Below, piece by piece: positions 16,232-25,400 of a stretch of 64,000 bases of DNA (its first letter is position 1; each line of letters begins with the position of its first letter). The notes beneath the pieces are model-generated. The model saw only the letters and a list, made by a program, of their open reading frames with translations, was not told the origin of the DNA and searched no databases. A program made the position numbers and the translations under genes. The stretch is from Shewanella woodyi ATCC 51908 (lineage in GTDB: Bacteria > Pseudomonadota > Gammaproteobacteria > Enterobacterales > Shewanellaceae), in contig NC_010506.1 of the NCBI RefSeq assembly GCF_000019525.1, positions 1,488,001 through 1,552,000 on the forward strand, given 5' to 3'.

Positions 16232-17518
16232 TTATTTAGCCATTTTAGCGAATACGCGTTCAGCAGCTGCTAATGTCTCTTCTAGCTCTTTCTCACCATG
16301 GGCCATAGAGAGGAAGCCTGCTTCATAGGCGCTAGGGGCTAAGTAAACACCCTCATCTAGCATGCCATGATAGAATTCAGGGAATTTCTCAGCATCACAC
16401 TGGGTCACTTGATCGAAACGTGTCACCTTCTCCTCTTCGGTGAAGAAGAAGCCAAACATGCCGCCTACATAGTTGATAGACATAGGGATGCCATGCTTGT
16501 TTGCTGCAGCTTTAAAGCCTTCGGCAATGCGTTTAGTCTTAGCGGCTAACTCTTGATACAACCCCTCTGCACATAACTCTTCCATCTGGGCAAGACCCGC
16601 AGACATCGCGATTGGGTTACCAGAGAGAGTACCTGCTTGATAAACAGGGCCGGTAGGTGCGATGAACTGCATCACATCTTTACGTCCGCCAAATGCGCCA
16701 ACTGGCATGCCGCCGCCAATGACTTTACCTAGTGTTGTTAGGTCAGGTGTAATACCGTAGTGACCTTGAGCGCCGCTCTTAGATACACGGAAACCTGTCA
16801 TTACCTCATCGATAATAAGCAGTGCACCATACTGATCACAGATAGCACGTAGACCTTCAAGGAAACCCTCTACAGGTGGAATGCAGTTCATGTTGCCAGC
16901 GACAGGCTCAAGAATGATACAAGAGATCTCTTCTGGGTACTGTTCAAACAGGGTCTTTACCGACTCTAGTTCGTTATAGGTTGCCGTTAACGTGTGCTTA
17001 GCGAAATCTTCAGGGATCCCTGGAGAGCTAGGTTGACCTAAAGTCAGTGCACCAGAACCTGCTTTGACCAATAGACAGTCAGCGTGGCCGTGGTAGCAAC
17101 CTTCAAATTTTAGGATTTTGTCACGGTTAGTGAAGCCACGAGCAAGACGAATAGCGCTCATGGTTGCTTCAGTTCCTGAACTCACCATACGAACCTGTTC
17201 CATTGAAGGAACCATCTCGATAACTTTCTCAGCCATCTTGACTTCAAGTTCTGTTGGCGCACCGAAAGAGAGACCATTTTCAACGGCTTCTAATACTGCT
17301 TGACGAATTTTTGGGTGGTTGTGGCCTAAGATCATCGGGCCCCAAGAACCCACATAATCGATGTAAGCTTTGCCGTCAGCATCATAGATATAGGCGCCAT
17401 CAGCTTTATCAATAAAGCGAGGTGAACCACCTACGCCATTAAAAGCACGTACTGGTGAGTTAACACCGCCTGGGATGGTTTTTTTAGCCTGTTCAAATAG
17501 TTCGTCGGAACGGGTCAT
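16232..17518 (-). CDS. hemL: Glutamate-1-semialdehyde 2,1-aminomutase HemL
   Basis: HemL converts glutamate-1-semialdehyde to 5-aminolevulinate, the committed precursor of haem and other tetrapyrroles, using pyridoxamine phosphate in the cytoplasm. The 428-residue protein has [10 protein letters not shown] (17-26), the cofactor-binding [15 protein letters not shown], and the Schiff-base lysine K265 in [10 protein letters not shown]. The start at 17518 ([10 protein letters not shown]) is chosen over an upstream TTG because AAAGGA is properly spaced and homologues start there. It follows pyrB by 29 bp on the same strand. The link to pyrB is positional, not functional. Confidence 0.98.
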   Translation of the reverse strand: MTRSDELFEQAKKTIPGGVNSPVRAFNGVGGSPRFIDKADGAYIYDADGKAYIDYVGSWGPMILGHNHPKIRQAVLEAVENGLSFGAPTELEVKMAEKVIEMVPSMEQVRMVSSGTEATMSAIRLARGFTNRDKILKFEGCYHGHADCLLVKAGSGALTLGQPSSPGIPEDFAKHTLTATYNELESVKTLFEQYPEEISCIILEPVAGNMNCIPPVEGFLEGLRAICDQYGALLIIDEVMTGFRVSKSGAQGHYGITPDLTTLGKVIGGGMPVGAFGGRKDVMQFIAPTGPVYQAGTLSGNPIAMSAGLAQMEELCAEGLYQELAAKTKRIAEGFKAAANKHGIPMSINYVGGMFGFFFTEEEKVTRFDQVTQCDAEKFPEFYHGMLDEGVYLAPSAYEAGFLSMAHGEKELEETLAAAERVFAKMAK

Positions 17519-17547
17519 TATCAATCCTTTCAAAGTCTGTTGCCGGG

Positions 17548-18567
17548 TTATAGTTCGGCTTTACGTGAATACCAGTTAACCGGACACTCATGTTTTTCTA
17601 GTTGTGTGTCAACACCGAGTGTCAGTGCAAATAGTGCCATACGGATCAGCAGGCCGTTATCAGCTTGTCTAAAGATAGCCAGATTAGGGTGACTGTTAAG
17701 GTCATTATCCAGTTCATTGGCTTGCTCACGAGAGTCTCTAGGCAGCGGGTGCATGATCACTGTATTTGATTTGCAGTGTTTCGTATAAATAGTGTGGTTA
17801 AGTCGGAACTTACCACGGTATTTATTGGCCTCTTCCTGTGAAGGAAAACGCTCCTCTTGAATGCGTGTGAGGTAGAGTATATCAGCCTGATCCAGATTAC
17901 CCTCAAGTTGATCGGTAATTGTGATCTTATGCCCAGCATTTTCTATGTCATTTAATACATAGTCAGGCATCGCCAATTCTTTTGGTGAAACCAATGTGAA
18001 GGTCACATCTTTATACATGCACAGCAGACGAGAGAGAGAGTGCACAGTACGACCAAATTTAAGATCCCCCACCATCGCGATATTCATACCGCTAATATCT
18101 TGCCCTTGGGTTGCGAGCTCTTTCTGTATGGTAAACAGATCAAGTAGGGCTTGGGTTGGATGCTCGTTGGAGCCATCGCCACCATTAATCACTGGCACAC
18201 GGCTGCCTTGGGCAAACTCTTTCACCGAGAAAGCTTCTGGGTGGCGCATCGCAATCACATCTGAGTAGCTTGAGAGCACTCGGGCTGTATCGTATAGGGA
18301 CTCACCTTTTGAGAGTGACGATGATGCCATACCAACGGTTTCGTTGACTTTGCCGCCGAGCAGGTTAAATGCACAACCGAAGCTGATACGGGTACGTGTA
18401 CTTGGTTCGAAAAACAGATTGCCTAAGATGGCACCATCTAAGACAGTAGTACGCTTCTGTCTAAGGGCATAGGGTGTCATGCGGGAAGCAACATTGAATA
18501 TCTGTTGAACGGCGTCCAGATCGAGCTGGTTTACCGATAGGATATGAGAACCTTGAAACTGAGTCAT
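17548..18567 (-). CDS. pyrB: Aspartate carbamoyltransferase PyrB
   Basis: PyrB joins carbamoyl phosphate and aspartate, the first committed step of pyrimidine synthesis. The carbamoyl-phosphate motif [12 protein letters not shown] (52-63), the [11 protein letters not shown] block (136-146) and the later HPLPRDS segment are all present. At 339 residues it is longer than the E. coli catalytic chain (311), with extra residues at the C-terminus ([20 protein letters not shown]). No pyrI regulatory subunit gene is adjacent, so it may act without the classical PyrI control; this is inferred from context only. The ribosome site AAAGG precedes the ATG. It is likely cotranscribed with hemL. Confidence 0.97.
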   Translation of the reverse strand: MTQFQGSHILSVNQLDLDAVQQIFNVASRMTPYALRQKRTTVLDGAILGNLFFEPSTRTRISFGCAFNLLGGKVNETVGMASSSLSKGESLYDTARVLSSYSDVIAMRHPEAFSVKEFAQGSRVPVINGGDGSNEHPTQALLDLFTIQKELATQGQDISGMNIAMVGDLKFGRTVHSLSRLLCMYKDVTFTLVSPKELAMPDYVLNDIENAGHKITITDQLEGNLDQADILYLTRIQEERFPSQEEANKYRGKFRLNHTIYTKHCKSNTVIMHPLPRDSREQANELDNDLNSHPNLAIFRQADNGLLIRMALFALTLGVDTQLEKHECPVNWYSRKAEL

Positions 18568-18767
18568 CAGCCTTTATTTCCAATTTCTGGGGGCACGAAT
18601 AGCAGGTGTATACCCGATTATCATGCCAAAAGTTATGTAGGGTGGCTGAGGCGGCACTATACCAGAGTCACAGCGTTTGTGGAATATCTGCGCTATCTAT
18701 TTTGTGGGATTTCGGGGAAGTTTTGACTCAGAATGTTTGCTTATCTTATCCAGCATCTGGTCAATAA

Positions 18768-18796
18768 AAAAATCCGGCAGTATCTGCCGGATTTTT
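18768..18796 (-). terminator. Terminator of the sulfite dehydrogenase/cytochrome operon
   Basis: AAAAATCCGGCAG (18768-18780), loop TAT and CTGCCGGATTTTT (18784-18796) form a perfect 13-bp stem just downstream of the last cytochrome gene on the minus strand. Confidence 0.93.
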
Positions 18797-18809
18797 AAGT
18801 GGGCTTTGA

Positions 18810-19220
18810 TTATTTAGCCAATGATAACGGGGCTTGCTGTGAATAGTAGTAAGCGACGTTTTTCATCTCAGCTTGGGATAACATGCCAGCTTGTGCTTGC
18901 ATGATAGGGTCTGTTCTGTCCCCCTGTTTAAAGTCGATAAGTTGCTTAAACAGGTAGGCAGTTTTCTGTCCCATTAGGCTTGGGTAAGTTGGCATCATGC
19001 CTAACATTGCACTGCCATGACAAGCAATGCAGCGCGTGTTTGCCAGCATCTCACCTTGGGCAAGGTCAAACTTCTGAGCTAATAGCGTTTTATCTAGCTT
19101 AAGCTCTGTGACGGCTAAAGCCTGACTAAACTCAACTTCTGGGCTCTCAGCTGCTGCGATAGTGCTGCTCGAGAGTAGGAGCCCCGCCGTCAATAGTGAC
19201 GCTTTTAAGACTAACGTCAT
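18810..19220 (-). CDS. Periplasmic monoheme cytochrome c (operon gene 4)
   Basis: A cleavable signal peptide (about 1-24, ending TIAAA) precedes a single haem site CIACH (C64, C67, H68), so the mature protein is a monoheme class I-type cytochrome of about 110 residues. It carries electrons in the periplasm. A distal methionine ligand could come from GMLSQAEM near the C-terminus. It overlaps the previous gene by one start/stop base (TAATG). It lies in a four-gene minus-strand operon with a sulfite-oxidase-family enzyme, so it probably accepts electrons from that enzyme or passes them on. Its direct partner is unknown. Confidence 0.9.
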   Translation of the reverse strand: MTLVLKASLLTAGLLLSSSTIAAAESPEVEFSQALAVTELKLDKTLLAQKFDLAQGEMLANTRCIACHGSAMLGMMPTYPSLMGQKTAYLFKQLIDFKQGDRTDPIMQAQAGMLSQAEMKNVAYYYSQQAPLSLAK

Positions 19221-19600
19221 TATTCGATCTCCATCTTTTGAGGAAGGGGGGGCATCTGAGCGGCTTCTAACGGCTTACGTCTGAAGATCTTCATATCAAT
19301 ACCCGATTCATTGTAATAGGTCTCAAGGTAGTCGAGTACAGGATCCCATGTTTCATTAAGATCCCATAGGCCTTGGGTGTCTATCATCCACTGAATGGTG
19401 TCACGCCACACCTCTCGACTGCCCACGTTCTGGGGAATAATCAAGCTGGTATGGCAGGCGTTGCACTGATTTTTAACCATCTCCCAACCCGGAGCCATGA
19501 TAAGACCTGTTGCCTTATCAATCGGGTACTGCTCGGTGGCAGCAGCGCCAAAAGCGCTGCTAGCGAGCAGTAGTGCGACCGTATAAAGGTGTTTTTTCAT
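19220..19600 (-). CDS. Periplasmic monoheme cytochrome c subunit (operon gene 3)
   Basis: This 126-residue precursor has a signal peptide (about 1-21) and one haem site CNACH (C46, C49, H50). The region after the haem, with VGSREVWRDTIQWMIDTQGLW, resembles the small cytochrome subunits paired with sulfite dehydrogenases (SorB-like), which take electrons from the molybdenum subunit. It begins immediately at the stop of the molybdenum enzyme gene and overlaps the next cytochrome gene, so stoichiometric production is likely. The SorB-like role is an inference from position and size. The proline-rich tail (MPPLPQKMEIE) is unusual. Confidence 0.9.
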   Translation of the reverse strand: MKKHLYTVALLLASSAFGAAATEQYPIDKATGLIMAPGWEMVKNQCNACHTSLIIPQNVGSREVWRDTIQWMIDTQGLWDLNETWDPVLDYLETYYNESGIDMKIFRRKPLEAAQMPPLPQKMEIE

Positions 19601-20826
19601 TATACGACCCTTACAGCGACTCTGTGGCAGCCGTTAAATAGGTAACCTTTAGGGTTCCATTGAGGTTGAACCATAGGCTGACTATCGCCTTTAGTATCGG
19701 TAGCTCTGGCCCAGATCTCATAATAACCTGTCTGAGGTAGCTTCAGATTGACCTTCCACTGTTGCCACGCCATCGGGTTAACAGGTTTTGTTAACGAGGC
19801 TGTCTGCCACGTTGTTCCATAGTCATAACTGACTTCGACTTTAGCCACATCTCGCGTACCTGCCCAAGCATGGCCACTGACCTCTAAAGATTTGCCTAGC
19901 GCTAGTTCACCGCCAGTTTGCGGTGCGGTAATAAGCGACTTAACAATCATCTCTTCGATAATCTTAAAGTCTTTGTTAGCGACTTTTTCGCCAGGTGCAA
20001 CTGGATGTTTAGGTACCTGATAGGCTGGGGCTTCCATCTTCTTGCCATCATGGACGCGATCACGCACGCCCATGCCTGTTGCACATTTTTGTGATACAGA
20101 GCCTGGGCGACCACCGAAGACGATACGCAGCGGGTAACCGTGCATATATGGAATATCCTCGCCATTCATGCCCCAAGCTATCATGGCATTTTCATTCATC
20201 GCAGCTTCAATCGGAACACCACGAGAGATCGCAGCGCCTTTGCCACTGATATGTTTATCTGCGCCATAATGCGCCGTGTAGACTGCATCACTTTTAACAC
20301 CACAATCTGCCAATACATCTTTGACCAGTACACCGGTCCACTCTGCACAGAAAACCGCTGTATTACTCCATTGATTTCCCTTAGCGTTAGGGTAGAAGTT
20401 TTCGCGACTGTTACCGCCACACTCAAGCACTAGCTGTTGAGTATGGGTTTTAAATTTACGTTTAAGCTCAGCAATGGTGTAGGTCTTTGGGGTTTCGATT
20501 GACTCACCGTCGACGGTGAACTCCCACGTGTCGGGATCGATATTTTCAAAGTCTGGCATCTGGCCATTCCAGCGGATAAAGGCCACATCGGCAGGGGTCT
20601 TTACTGGGGCAAGTAGATGCTCTGGTGGGAAGGCGTTTAACGGGCTGGAGTTAAGCACTTTAAAGTGTTCAGGAAGATCATCTACATTAGACCATTTAAC
20701 GGCTGAGACATCGAGCGGTGCCATACCTGCAGGGCGGTTTTGTGCAAACGCCCAGTTTATTGGCAACATTGCGGTGACTGAAGTGGCTACGGCGCCCTTT
20801 AAAAATTTACGTCTGTCGATACTCAT
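19600..20826 (-). CDS. Sulfite-oxidase-family molybdoenzyme (sulfite dehydrogenase, SorA/SoxC-like)
   Basis: This is probably the catalytic subunit oxidising sulfite to sulfate in the periplasm with a molybdopterin cofactor. A twin-arginine signal (RRKFLKG at 5-11) shows export of the folded, cofactor-loaded protein. The molybdenum-ligand cysteine is C136 in LECGGNSR, and the C-terminal immunoglobulin-like dimerisation domain (about 290-408) has VEVSYDYGTTW and YEIWARATD. The classic ECAGN loop reads ECGGN, and the later block reads GGRPGSVSQKCATGMG rather than the usual VPGW...KWL, so this is a divergent branch and the substrate is not certain. Three monoheme cytochrome genes surround it in one operon. 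Confidence 0.92.
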   Translation of the reverse strand: MSIDRRKFLKGAVATSVTAMLPINWAFAQNRPAGMAPLDVSAVKWSNVDDLPEHFKVLNSSPLNAFPPEHLLAPVKTPADVAFIRWNGQMPDFENIDPDTWEFTVDGESIETPKTYTIAELKRKFKTHTQQLVLECGGNSRENFYPNAKGNQWSNTAVFCAEWTGVLVKDVLADCGVKSDAVYTAHYGADKHISGKGAAISRGVPIEAAMNENAMIAWGMNGEDIPYMHGYPLRIVFGGRPGSVSQKCATGMGVRDRVHDGKKMEAPAYQVPKHPVAPGEKVANKDFKIIEEMIVKSLITAPQTGGELALGKSLEVSGHAWAGTRDVAKVEVSYDYGTTWQTASLTKPVNPMAWQQWKVNLKLPQTGYYEIWARATDTKGDSQPMVQPQWNPKGYLFNGCHRVAVRVV

Positions 20827-20828
20827 TC

Positions 20829-21161
20829 TTACTCTTCCTTACCTTTATTAAAGTAGCTTGCCAGTGCTTCCATCTGCTGTTTATTTAGTATTTTGGCGAC
20901 CTTAGTCATGGTTTTATCTTGGCGTTGACCACTTTTAAACTGCTCTAGTTGTTTCACCATGTACGCTGTGTTTTGCCATTTTAAATTTGGAGTTGAGGCA
21001 AACTCACTGCTTCCATCATTTCCATGGCAGGCTTTGCACATATTCAGTAACGCTTGATCATCTGCCGCTGAAGCTGCGCTCATACTTCCCATAACGGCTA
21101 AACCAATGGAGAGCGATATGGCTTTTATTGCCTTACTCTTCTTGTTTTTATTTACACCCAT
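20829..21161 (-). CDS. Periplasmic monoheme cytochrome c (operon gene 1)
   Basis: The 110-residue precursor has a lysine-rich start, a signal peptide ending SAASA (about residue 32) and one haem site CKACH (C42, C45, H46). The rest (NLKWQNTAYMVKQLEQFKSG) matches small class I cytochromes with the conserved YLxxQL-like helix also seen in gene 4. It is the promoter-proximal gene, two bases upstream of the molybdenum enzyme gene, with a strong AAGGAAGG ribosome site. A perfect FNR-type box lies 73-86 bp upstream of its start codon. It likely serves electron transfer from the operon's enzyme. Confidence 0.9.
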   Translation of the reverse strand: MGVNKNKKSKAIKAISLSIGLAVMGSMSAASAADDQALLNMCKACHGNDGSSEFASTPNLKWQNTAYMVKQLEQFKSGQRQDKTMTKVAKILNKQQMEALASYFNKGKEE

Positions 21162-21233
21162 AACCTTCCTTACACTATCGATGGCTGCCTAGTATTTCTT
21201 ACTTGTGATTGAATTAAGAAAATCATGATTGAA

Positions 21234-21247
21234 TTGATCCGGATCAA
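21234..21247 (-). promoter_or_regulatory. FNR/EtrA-type box upstream of the sulfite dehydrogenase operon
   Basis: TTGATCCGGATCAA is a perfect match to the FNR consensus TTGAT-N4-ATCAA and a perfect palindrome. Just downstream (on the minus strand) are two direct copies of TGATTGAATT (21206-21215 and 21226-21235) exactly 20 bp apart. The rest of the 379-bp gap (21162-21540) is AT-rich, with no other gene recognised. Confidence 0.75.
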
Positions 21248-21540
21248 AGTATTTAACTAGACTGTGCTATAGCTCATGAAGTTACCTTTAAAAGGTGAAA
21301 AAACGTGTGTAAAAAAATATAAAAAGTTCTAAAAAATACTTTAAGCATTAGTATTTAAAGGAAAATACCAACAGATAGTTGTGCTCGCTATTTGAGCGCT
21401 AGTGCGGTAGGAGTGATAACAGCATGACGTTTTCTTTGTTTGTTTAAGGAAAAGTGGCGTAAGCCATGTCGCTTCGGATACAAAACTGTTAGCTTGGTTT
21501 AGTCAGATTTGACATATTTTTCAACGATAGGAGAAGTAGT

Positions 21541-21756
21541 TTGCTTAAGTTTGATGTGTTCGGAAAAACCATGTTAGTACAAAGAAAAGAGGGGGCTTGG
21601 TTGCTCTTTATCGATTCGGGCCTAGGTTTACGTTCTCGAGTGTTTGATGTGGTGATCCCAACGGAGTTGACAGAGCAAGATCTAGCTGGGTATCTGGATG
21701 ATATTTTCCACGAGCATTCCAGTGAGAAACACCCCCATGTTATCGCGCTAAAATAG
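21541..21756 (+). CDS. Small conserved hypothetical protein, TTG start
   Basis: A 71-residue soluble protein of alternating strands and turns (MLKFDVFGKTMLVQRKEGAW at the N-terminus) with an acidic helix (TEQDLAGYLDDIFHE) near the end. I recall similar short proteins in proteobacteria grouped as a domain of unknown function, but I cannot confirm the family name. The start is a TTG, supported by an excellent AGGAG ribosome site 7 bases upstream, and no better start exists. It lies alone between the divergent cytochrome operon and aspA. Nothing indicates a function. Confidence 0.75.
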   Translation: MLKFDVFGKTMLVQRKEGAWLLFIDSGLGLRSRVFDVVIPTELTEQDLAGYLDDIFHEHSSEKHPHVIALK

Positions 21757-21828
21757 ATACATTTTTAAGTAATTACATTAATCTGCATAAAAGTATTTAA
21801 GCCATTTTGTGCCGATGTTACCCTAAGT

Positions 21829-21846
21829 TCGGAAAGCAATTTCCGA
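21829..21846. promoter_or_regulatory. Palindrome upstream of aspA
   Basis: TCGGAAA (21829-21835), GCAA and TTTCCGA (21840-21846) form a perfect 7-bp inverted repeat about 115 bp before the aspA start. It could be a regulator site or a leader hairpin; no known consensus is matched. Confidence 0.4.
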
Positions 21847-21959
21847 TGACGTTTAAAGGGGCAAACCTCATTGTTATAGATAGCTTAAAACCTCAAGCTA
21901 TATCCTGCCCTTTCGTTATACCAGACCTTTATTAATCACAATCATAAGTGAATTCAGTC

Positions 21960-23417
21960 ATGACGGTAATGTACGCAAACCTTAGCGAAGAAACACGTTT
22001 AGAAACGGATCTGCTAGGGGATAAATCGATCCCGAAAGAGGCGTTTTACGGTATTCATACCCTAAGAGCGATGGAAAACTTTAATATCAGCAGTGAAAAG
22101 ATTGGTGATTGTCCTGAGTTTGTTCGCGGTATGGTGAAAACGAAAAAAGCCGCAGCGTTAGCAAATGGAGAGCTAGGCACCATATCTCAAGATATCGCAG
22201 CAGCAATTGTTAGAGCTTGTGACACTCTGTTAGCCGGTGAACGATTTTATGATCAGTTTCCCATCGATGCATTTCAAGGTGGAGCGGGTACCTCGGTTAA
22301 TATGAACACCAATGAGGTTATTGCCAATATCGCTTTGACTCAGATGGGGCACGAGAAGGGGAGTTATCAGCATATTAACCCTAACGATCATGTTAATAAG
22401 TCCCAAAGCACTAATGATGCCTACCCTACTGGGTTTCGTGTTGCGCTGTTTGAGCGAACCGAATCTGTTTTAGCCGCTCTGACTCTCCTTATCGATACCT
22501 TTATGGCTAAGTCGGCAGAGTTTGATGATGTATTAAAGATGGGGCGTACTCAGTTGCAAGATGCAGTACCTATGACTCTTGGGCAGGAGTTTCGCGCTTT
22601 CGGTGTTACCTTGAAGGAGGAGCTGAAAAGCATACAACGTTGTCAGGAGTTACTGCTTGAAGTCAACTTAGGGGCCACGGCGATTGGTACTGGGCTTAAT
22701 ACGCCGCAAGGCTATTCTCAATTAGCCATCGAAAAACTGGCTGAGATCACAGGTCACGCCTTTGTACCCGCAGAGGACTTAGTTGAAGCGACATCGGATT
22801 GTGGCGCCTATGTGATGTTATCGAGCGCCTTAAAGCGTTTTGCCATCAAGCTGTCGAAGATATGTAACGACCTTCGTCTGTTGTCTTCGGGTCCTCGCTG
22901 TGGATTTAATGAGATAAACCTGCCTCAAATGCAGGCGGGCTCATCAATTATGCCAGCTAAAGTTAATCCGGTTATCCCTGAGGTGGTCAATCAGGTGGCA
23001 TTTAAAGTATGTGGTAACGATTTGACCATTACGATGGCGGCTGAAGCGGGTCAGTTACAACTTAATGTAATGGAGCCCGTTATTGGTCAGAGTTTGTTTG
23101 AGTCATTGTCGCTGCTGGAAAATGCCTGCTTTACGCTTAAAGATAAGTGCATTAAGGGGATCACGGCAAATCGTCAGATCTGTCAGGACTTCGTACTTAA
23201 CTCTATCGGTATCATCACCTATTTAAACCCATTTATTGGTCATCATGAAGGGGATATCGTCGGTAAGATCTGTGCCGAAACGGGCCAAAGCGTGCGAGAG
23301 GTGGTGTTAGCGCGAGGATTGCTATCAGAGGAGCAGCTCGATGAGATCTTCTCCATTGAGAACCTGATGAATCCTCAATATAAAGCTCAGCGGTTTGCGA
23401 CAGCCGTTAAAGGCTAA
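21960..23417 (+). CDS. aspA: Aspartate ammonia-lyase AspA
   Basis: Aspartase converts L-aspartate to fumarate and ammonia, feeding fumarate respiration and nitrogen supply. The 485-residue protein carries the fumarase/aspartase signature [11 protein letters not shown] (327-337), the [18 protein letters not shown] block (103-120) and the [17 protein letters not shown] block (195-211), all as in E. coli AspA. Start choice is uncertain: GTG at 21948, ATG at 21960 and ATG at 21969 are all in frame and none has a strong ribosome site; 21960 is given because a weak AAGTGA precedes it. A terminator follows. It is monocistronic. Confidence 0.97.
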   Translation: MTVMYANLSEETRLETDLLGDKSIPKEAFYGIHTLRAMENFNISSEKIGDCPEFVRGMVKTKKAAALANGELGTISQDIAAAIVRACDTLLAGERFYDQFPIDAFQGGAGTSVNMNTNEVIANIALTQMGHEKGSYQHINPNDHVNKSQSTNDAYPTGFRVALFERTESVLAALTLLIDTFMAKSAEFDDVLKMGRTQLQDAVPMTLGQEFRAFGVTLKEELKSIQRCQELLLEVNLGATAIGTGLNTPQGYSQLAIEKLAEITGHAFVPAEDLVEATSDCGAYVMLSSALKRFAIKLSKICNDLRLLSSGPRCGFNEINLPQMQAGSSIMPAKVNPVIPEVVNQVAFKVCGNDLTITMAAEAGQLQLNVMEPVIGQSLFESLSLLENACFTLKDKCIKGITANRQICQDFVLNSIGIITYLNPFIGHHEGDIVGKICAETGQSVREVVLARGLLSEEQLDEIFSIENLMNPQYKAQRFATAVKG

Positions 23418-23438
23418 AATTATAGTAGTTAATAACTG

Positions 23439-23467
23439 AAAACCGGAGCTAGATGCTCCGGTTTTTT
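23439..23467. terminator. Bidirectional terminator between aspA and the DedA gene
   Basis: AACCGGAGC (23441-23449), a 5-base loop and GCTCCGGTT (23455-23463) are followed by T residues on the plus strand and preceded by A residues that serve the minus strand. Confidence 0.9.
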
Positions 23468-23468
23468 A

Positions 23469-24170
23469 TTAGACTTGTGATCGATCATCAAGTTGGGTCA
23501 GTGGCTTAAGAGTCTTAACAGCACGTCTCTTTTTAAGCAGATAACCGGTTAAGAAGCTGACGATGGCGATAGCTAAGGTAAGCACTGGCGCTATCATCAG
23601 CCCCATGGTGACCACTTTTGCGATCTTCTCTGGCAGGTAGGAGAGAGAGTAGCCAAAACCGATGAGTAAGGCGCACCAGATCCCAGCACTTAACCAAGCA
23701 AAGTAGTGGAAATGAGTCACTTTCTTTATGTGTAACCCCATCATTAACGGTAATAGCGGACGGACTACAGGGATAAAACGGGCGGTAAAAAGTGCCAGTA
23801 ACCCATGTTGATTAAGTAACTTATCTACAGTGTTCATGCGGTGCTCAGGCACTGCGTCTATCCATTTTTGAATCTTGGGAAGCTTGTGTAACCAGCGACC
23901 CTGTAGAAATGCAACCCAACTGCCAGTTGCGGCTGCAACCAGTAAAATGGTAAAGGTTAAAGGCAAACTGATGATGCCTGCTGCGGCTAAGCTGCCGGAG
24001 AGAATAACGACACTGTCACAGGGCATAGGTGCTGCGGGTAGAAGCGCGCTTTCAAGCCAGATAAGTGAAAAGATACATAAGTAGATCATTGCTGCGCTGC
24101 CGGGACTTTGCAGTAGGGCAAAATCTTGTTGCCACAGGGCGGTAAGCACTGAGATAAATGAATCTAGCAT
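23469..24170 (-). CDS. DedA-family membrane protein
   Basis: DedA proteins are inner-membrane proteins, thought to be undecaprenyl-phosphate or other lipid flippases and linked to proton-motive-force maintenance. This one has 233 residues and about five hydrophobic segments. The family signature FTARFIPVVRPLLPLMMG includes the conserved arginines, and a re-entrant acidic/proline region reads ESALLPAAPMPCDSVVILSG. It is convergent with aspA and divergent from terC. The exact substrate cannot be told. Family assignment is firm. Confidence 0.93.
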   Translation of the reverse strand: MLDSFISVLTALWQQDFALLQSPGSAAMIYLCIFSLIWLESALLPAAPMPCDSVVILSGSLAAAGIISLPLTFTILLVAAATGSWVAFLQGRWLHKLPKIQKWIDAVPEHRMNTVDKLLNQHGLLALFTARFIPVVRPLLPLMMGLHIKKVTHFHYFAWLSAGIWCALLIGFGYSLSYLPEKIAKVVTMGLMIAPVLTLAIAIVSFLTGYLLKKRRAVKTLKPLTQLDDRSQV

Positions 24171-24495
24171 AGTTAATGTTCCTAAATCGAGCTAACACAA
24201 GGTTGAAACTGTGCTCAGGACAGAGGGCTGTCGATGAGAGAGGGGCGCCGGTTGATAGCTCGCACAGGATAACCCCTGTGTTGCACTATACATCAGGTAC
24301 TATCAGCCTTAGTTAACTATTTCTGAAGATTAAGAAACTTACATCTTCTGTTAATTCTTAATTCATTTAGCCTGACTTAAAGTAAAGTGATCCATCCTCC
24401 TTTATTTTACATTATTCAACTTAGCTCACTGAGTTGAGCACTGATTGATTCAAGCTTAAGCTTATTCACTGTCTGTTTTTTCTATGGAGTTCTCT
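24171..24495. other. Divergent region between the DedA and TerC genes
   Basis: This 325-bp stretch should hold both promoters. A small hairpin (CACAGG and CCTGTG around 24275-24293) is the only clear structure. I looked for a yybP-ykoY manganese riboswitch, which often precedes TerC-type genes, and did not find its conserved core on either strand. Confidence 0.5.
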
Positions 24496-25221
24496 ATGGA
24501 ACTACTACTCGATCCCAATGCTTGGCTAGCACTACTGACATTAACTGTGTTGGAGATTATCCTTGGCATTGACAACATTATCTTTATCTCAATTTTAGTG
24601 GGACGACTACCAGAGCATCAACGAGAGCGTGCCCGAATTTTAGGACTCGGCCTTGCGATGCTGACTCGTATTCTTCTGCTTATCTCTATCGCCTGGGTGA
24701 TGAAACTGACTGAACCCTTTATTACTGTGATGGAACATGGAGTGTCTGGGCGCGATCTGATCCTACTCTTTGGTGGACTCTTTCTGATTTATAAGAGTAC
24801 CTCTGAGATACATGGCTGTTTAGAGGGAGAGGGGGAAACGGCTCCTAAAGCTAGGGGCAGTAGCTTTTTCTTTGTTTTAATACAGATAGCGATCCTCGAT
24901 ATCGTATTTTCATTGGACTCAGTGATCACCGCTGTCGGTATGGCCGACGATGTTGAGGTGATGATACTTGCGATTGTGATCGCTGTTGGTGTGATGATGT
25001 TTGCGGCCAAGTCTGTAGGTGACTTTGTTGAGCGGCATCCAACGGTGAAGATGTTAGCGCTGACTTTCCTCACCTTAATAGGCTTTACATTGTTGGCTGA
25101 AGGGTTTGGCGTGCATATTCCCAAGGGATATATCTACTTCGCTATGGGCTTCTCTATCGCAGTGGAGATGCTGAACCTTAGAGTCAAATCTAAGCGAAAA
25201 GAGGAGACTTCTGGCGACTAG
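24496..25221 (+). CDS. TerC-family integral membrane protein
   Basis: TerC-family proteins are inner-membrane proteins associated with metal ion export (for example manganese, as with Alx and MeeF/MeeY types) or tellurite resistance. The 241-residue protein has about seven hydrophobic helices and both family signatures with intramembrane aspartates: EIILGIDNIIFISI near residue 20 and DIVFSLDSVITAVG near residue 134. It lacks the CBS and CorC domains of the longer YoaE type, so it is the short YgdQ-like form. Start 24496 is chosen over 24484 because GGAG (24486-24489) then serves as ribosome site. The substrate is not established. Confidence 0.92.
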   Translation: MELLLDPNAWLALLTLTVLEIILGIDNIIFISILVGRLPEHQRERARILGLGLAMLTRILLLISIAWVMKLTEPFITVMEHGVSGRDLILLFGGLFLIYKSTSEIHGCLEGEGETAPKARGSSFFFVLIQIAILDIVFSLDSVITAVGMADDVEVMILAIVIAVGVMMFAAKSVGDFVERHPTVKMLALTFLTLIGFTLLAEGFGVHIPKGYIYFAMGFSIAVEMLNLRVKSKRKEETSGD

Positions 25222-25258
25222 TTCAACAGGGGGCCTTTATCTAATTTTAATCACAGCT

Positions 25259-25337
25259 TGCACCTCTATGCGTCAAAGGTGCAAAACTATGCACCTATTG
25301 TGTGCGCTGGGAATTTTCTATGCACCATGGTGATGCA
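25259..25337 (+). promoter_or_regulatory. Three NtrC-like enhancer sites spaced 31 bp apart
   Basis: Against the NtrC consensus TGCACC-N5-GGTGCA, matches start at 25321 (TGCACCATGGTGATGCA, 11 of 12), 25290 (TGCACCTATTGTGTGCG, 10 of 12) and 25259 (9 of 12). Start-to-start distance is exactly 31 bp in both intervals, about three helical turns. They lie roughly 65-140 bp upstream of the sigma-54 promoter, the normal place for NtrC enhancers. Confidence 0.75.
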
Positions 25338-25400
25338 CGTTGATGGGTCACTTTAGCTAGCAATATTTTTAATTTATTGAAAATAAACACTTTAACTCAA

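Noticed and set aside
24171..24495. yybP-ykoY manganese riboswitch before the TerC gene
   Set aside because: The conserved core (GGGGAGUAGC-type block and later stem) is not present on either strand.
24789..25124. 111-codon frame antisense to the TerC gene
   Set aside because: It arises from the codon pattern of the well-supported TerC gene and has no homology that I recognise.
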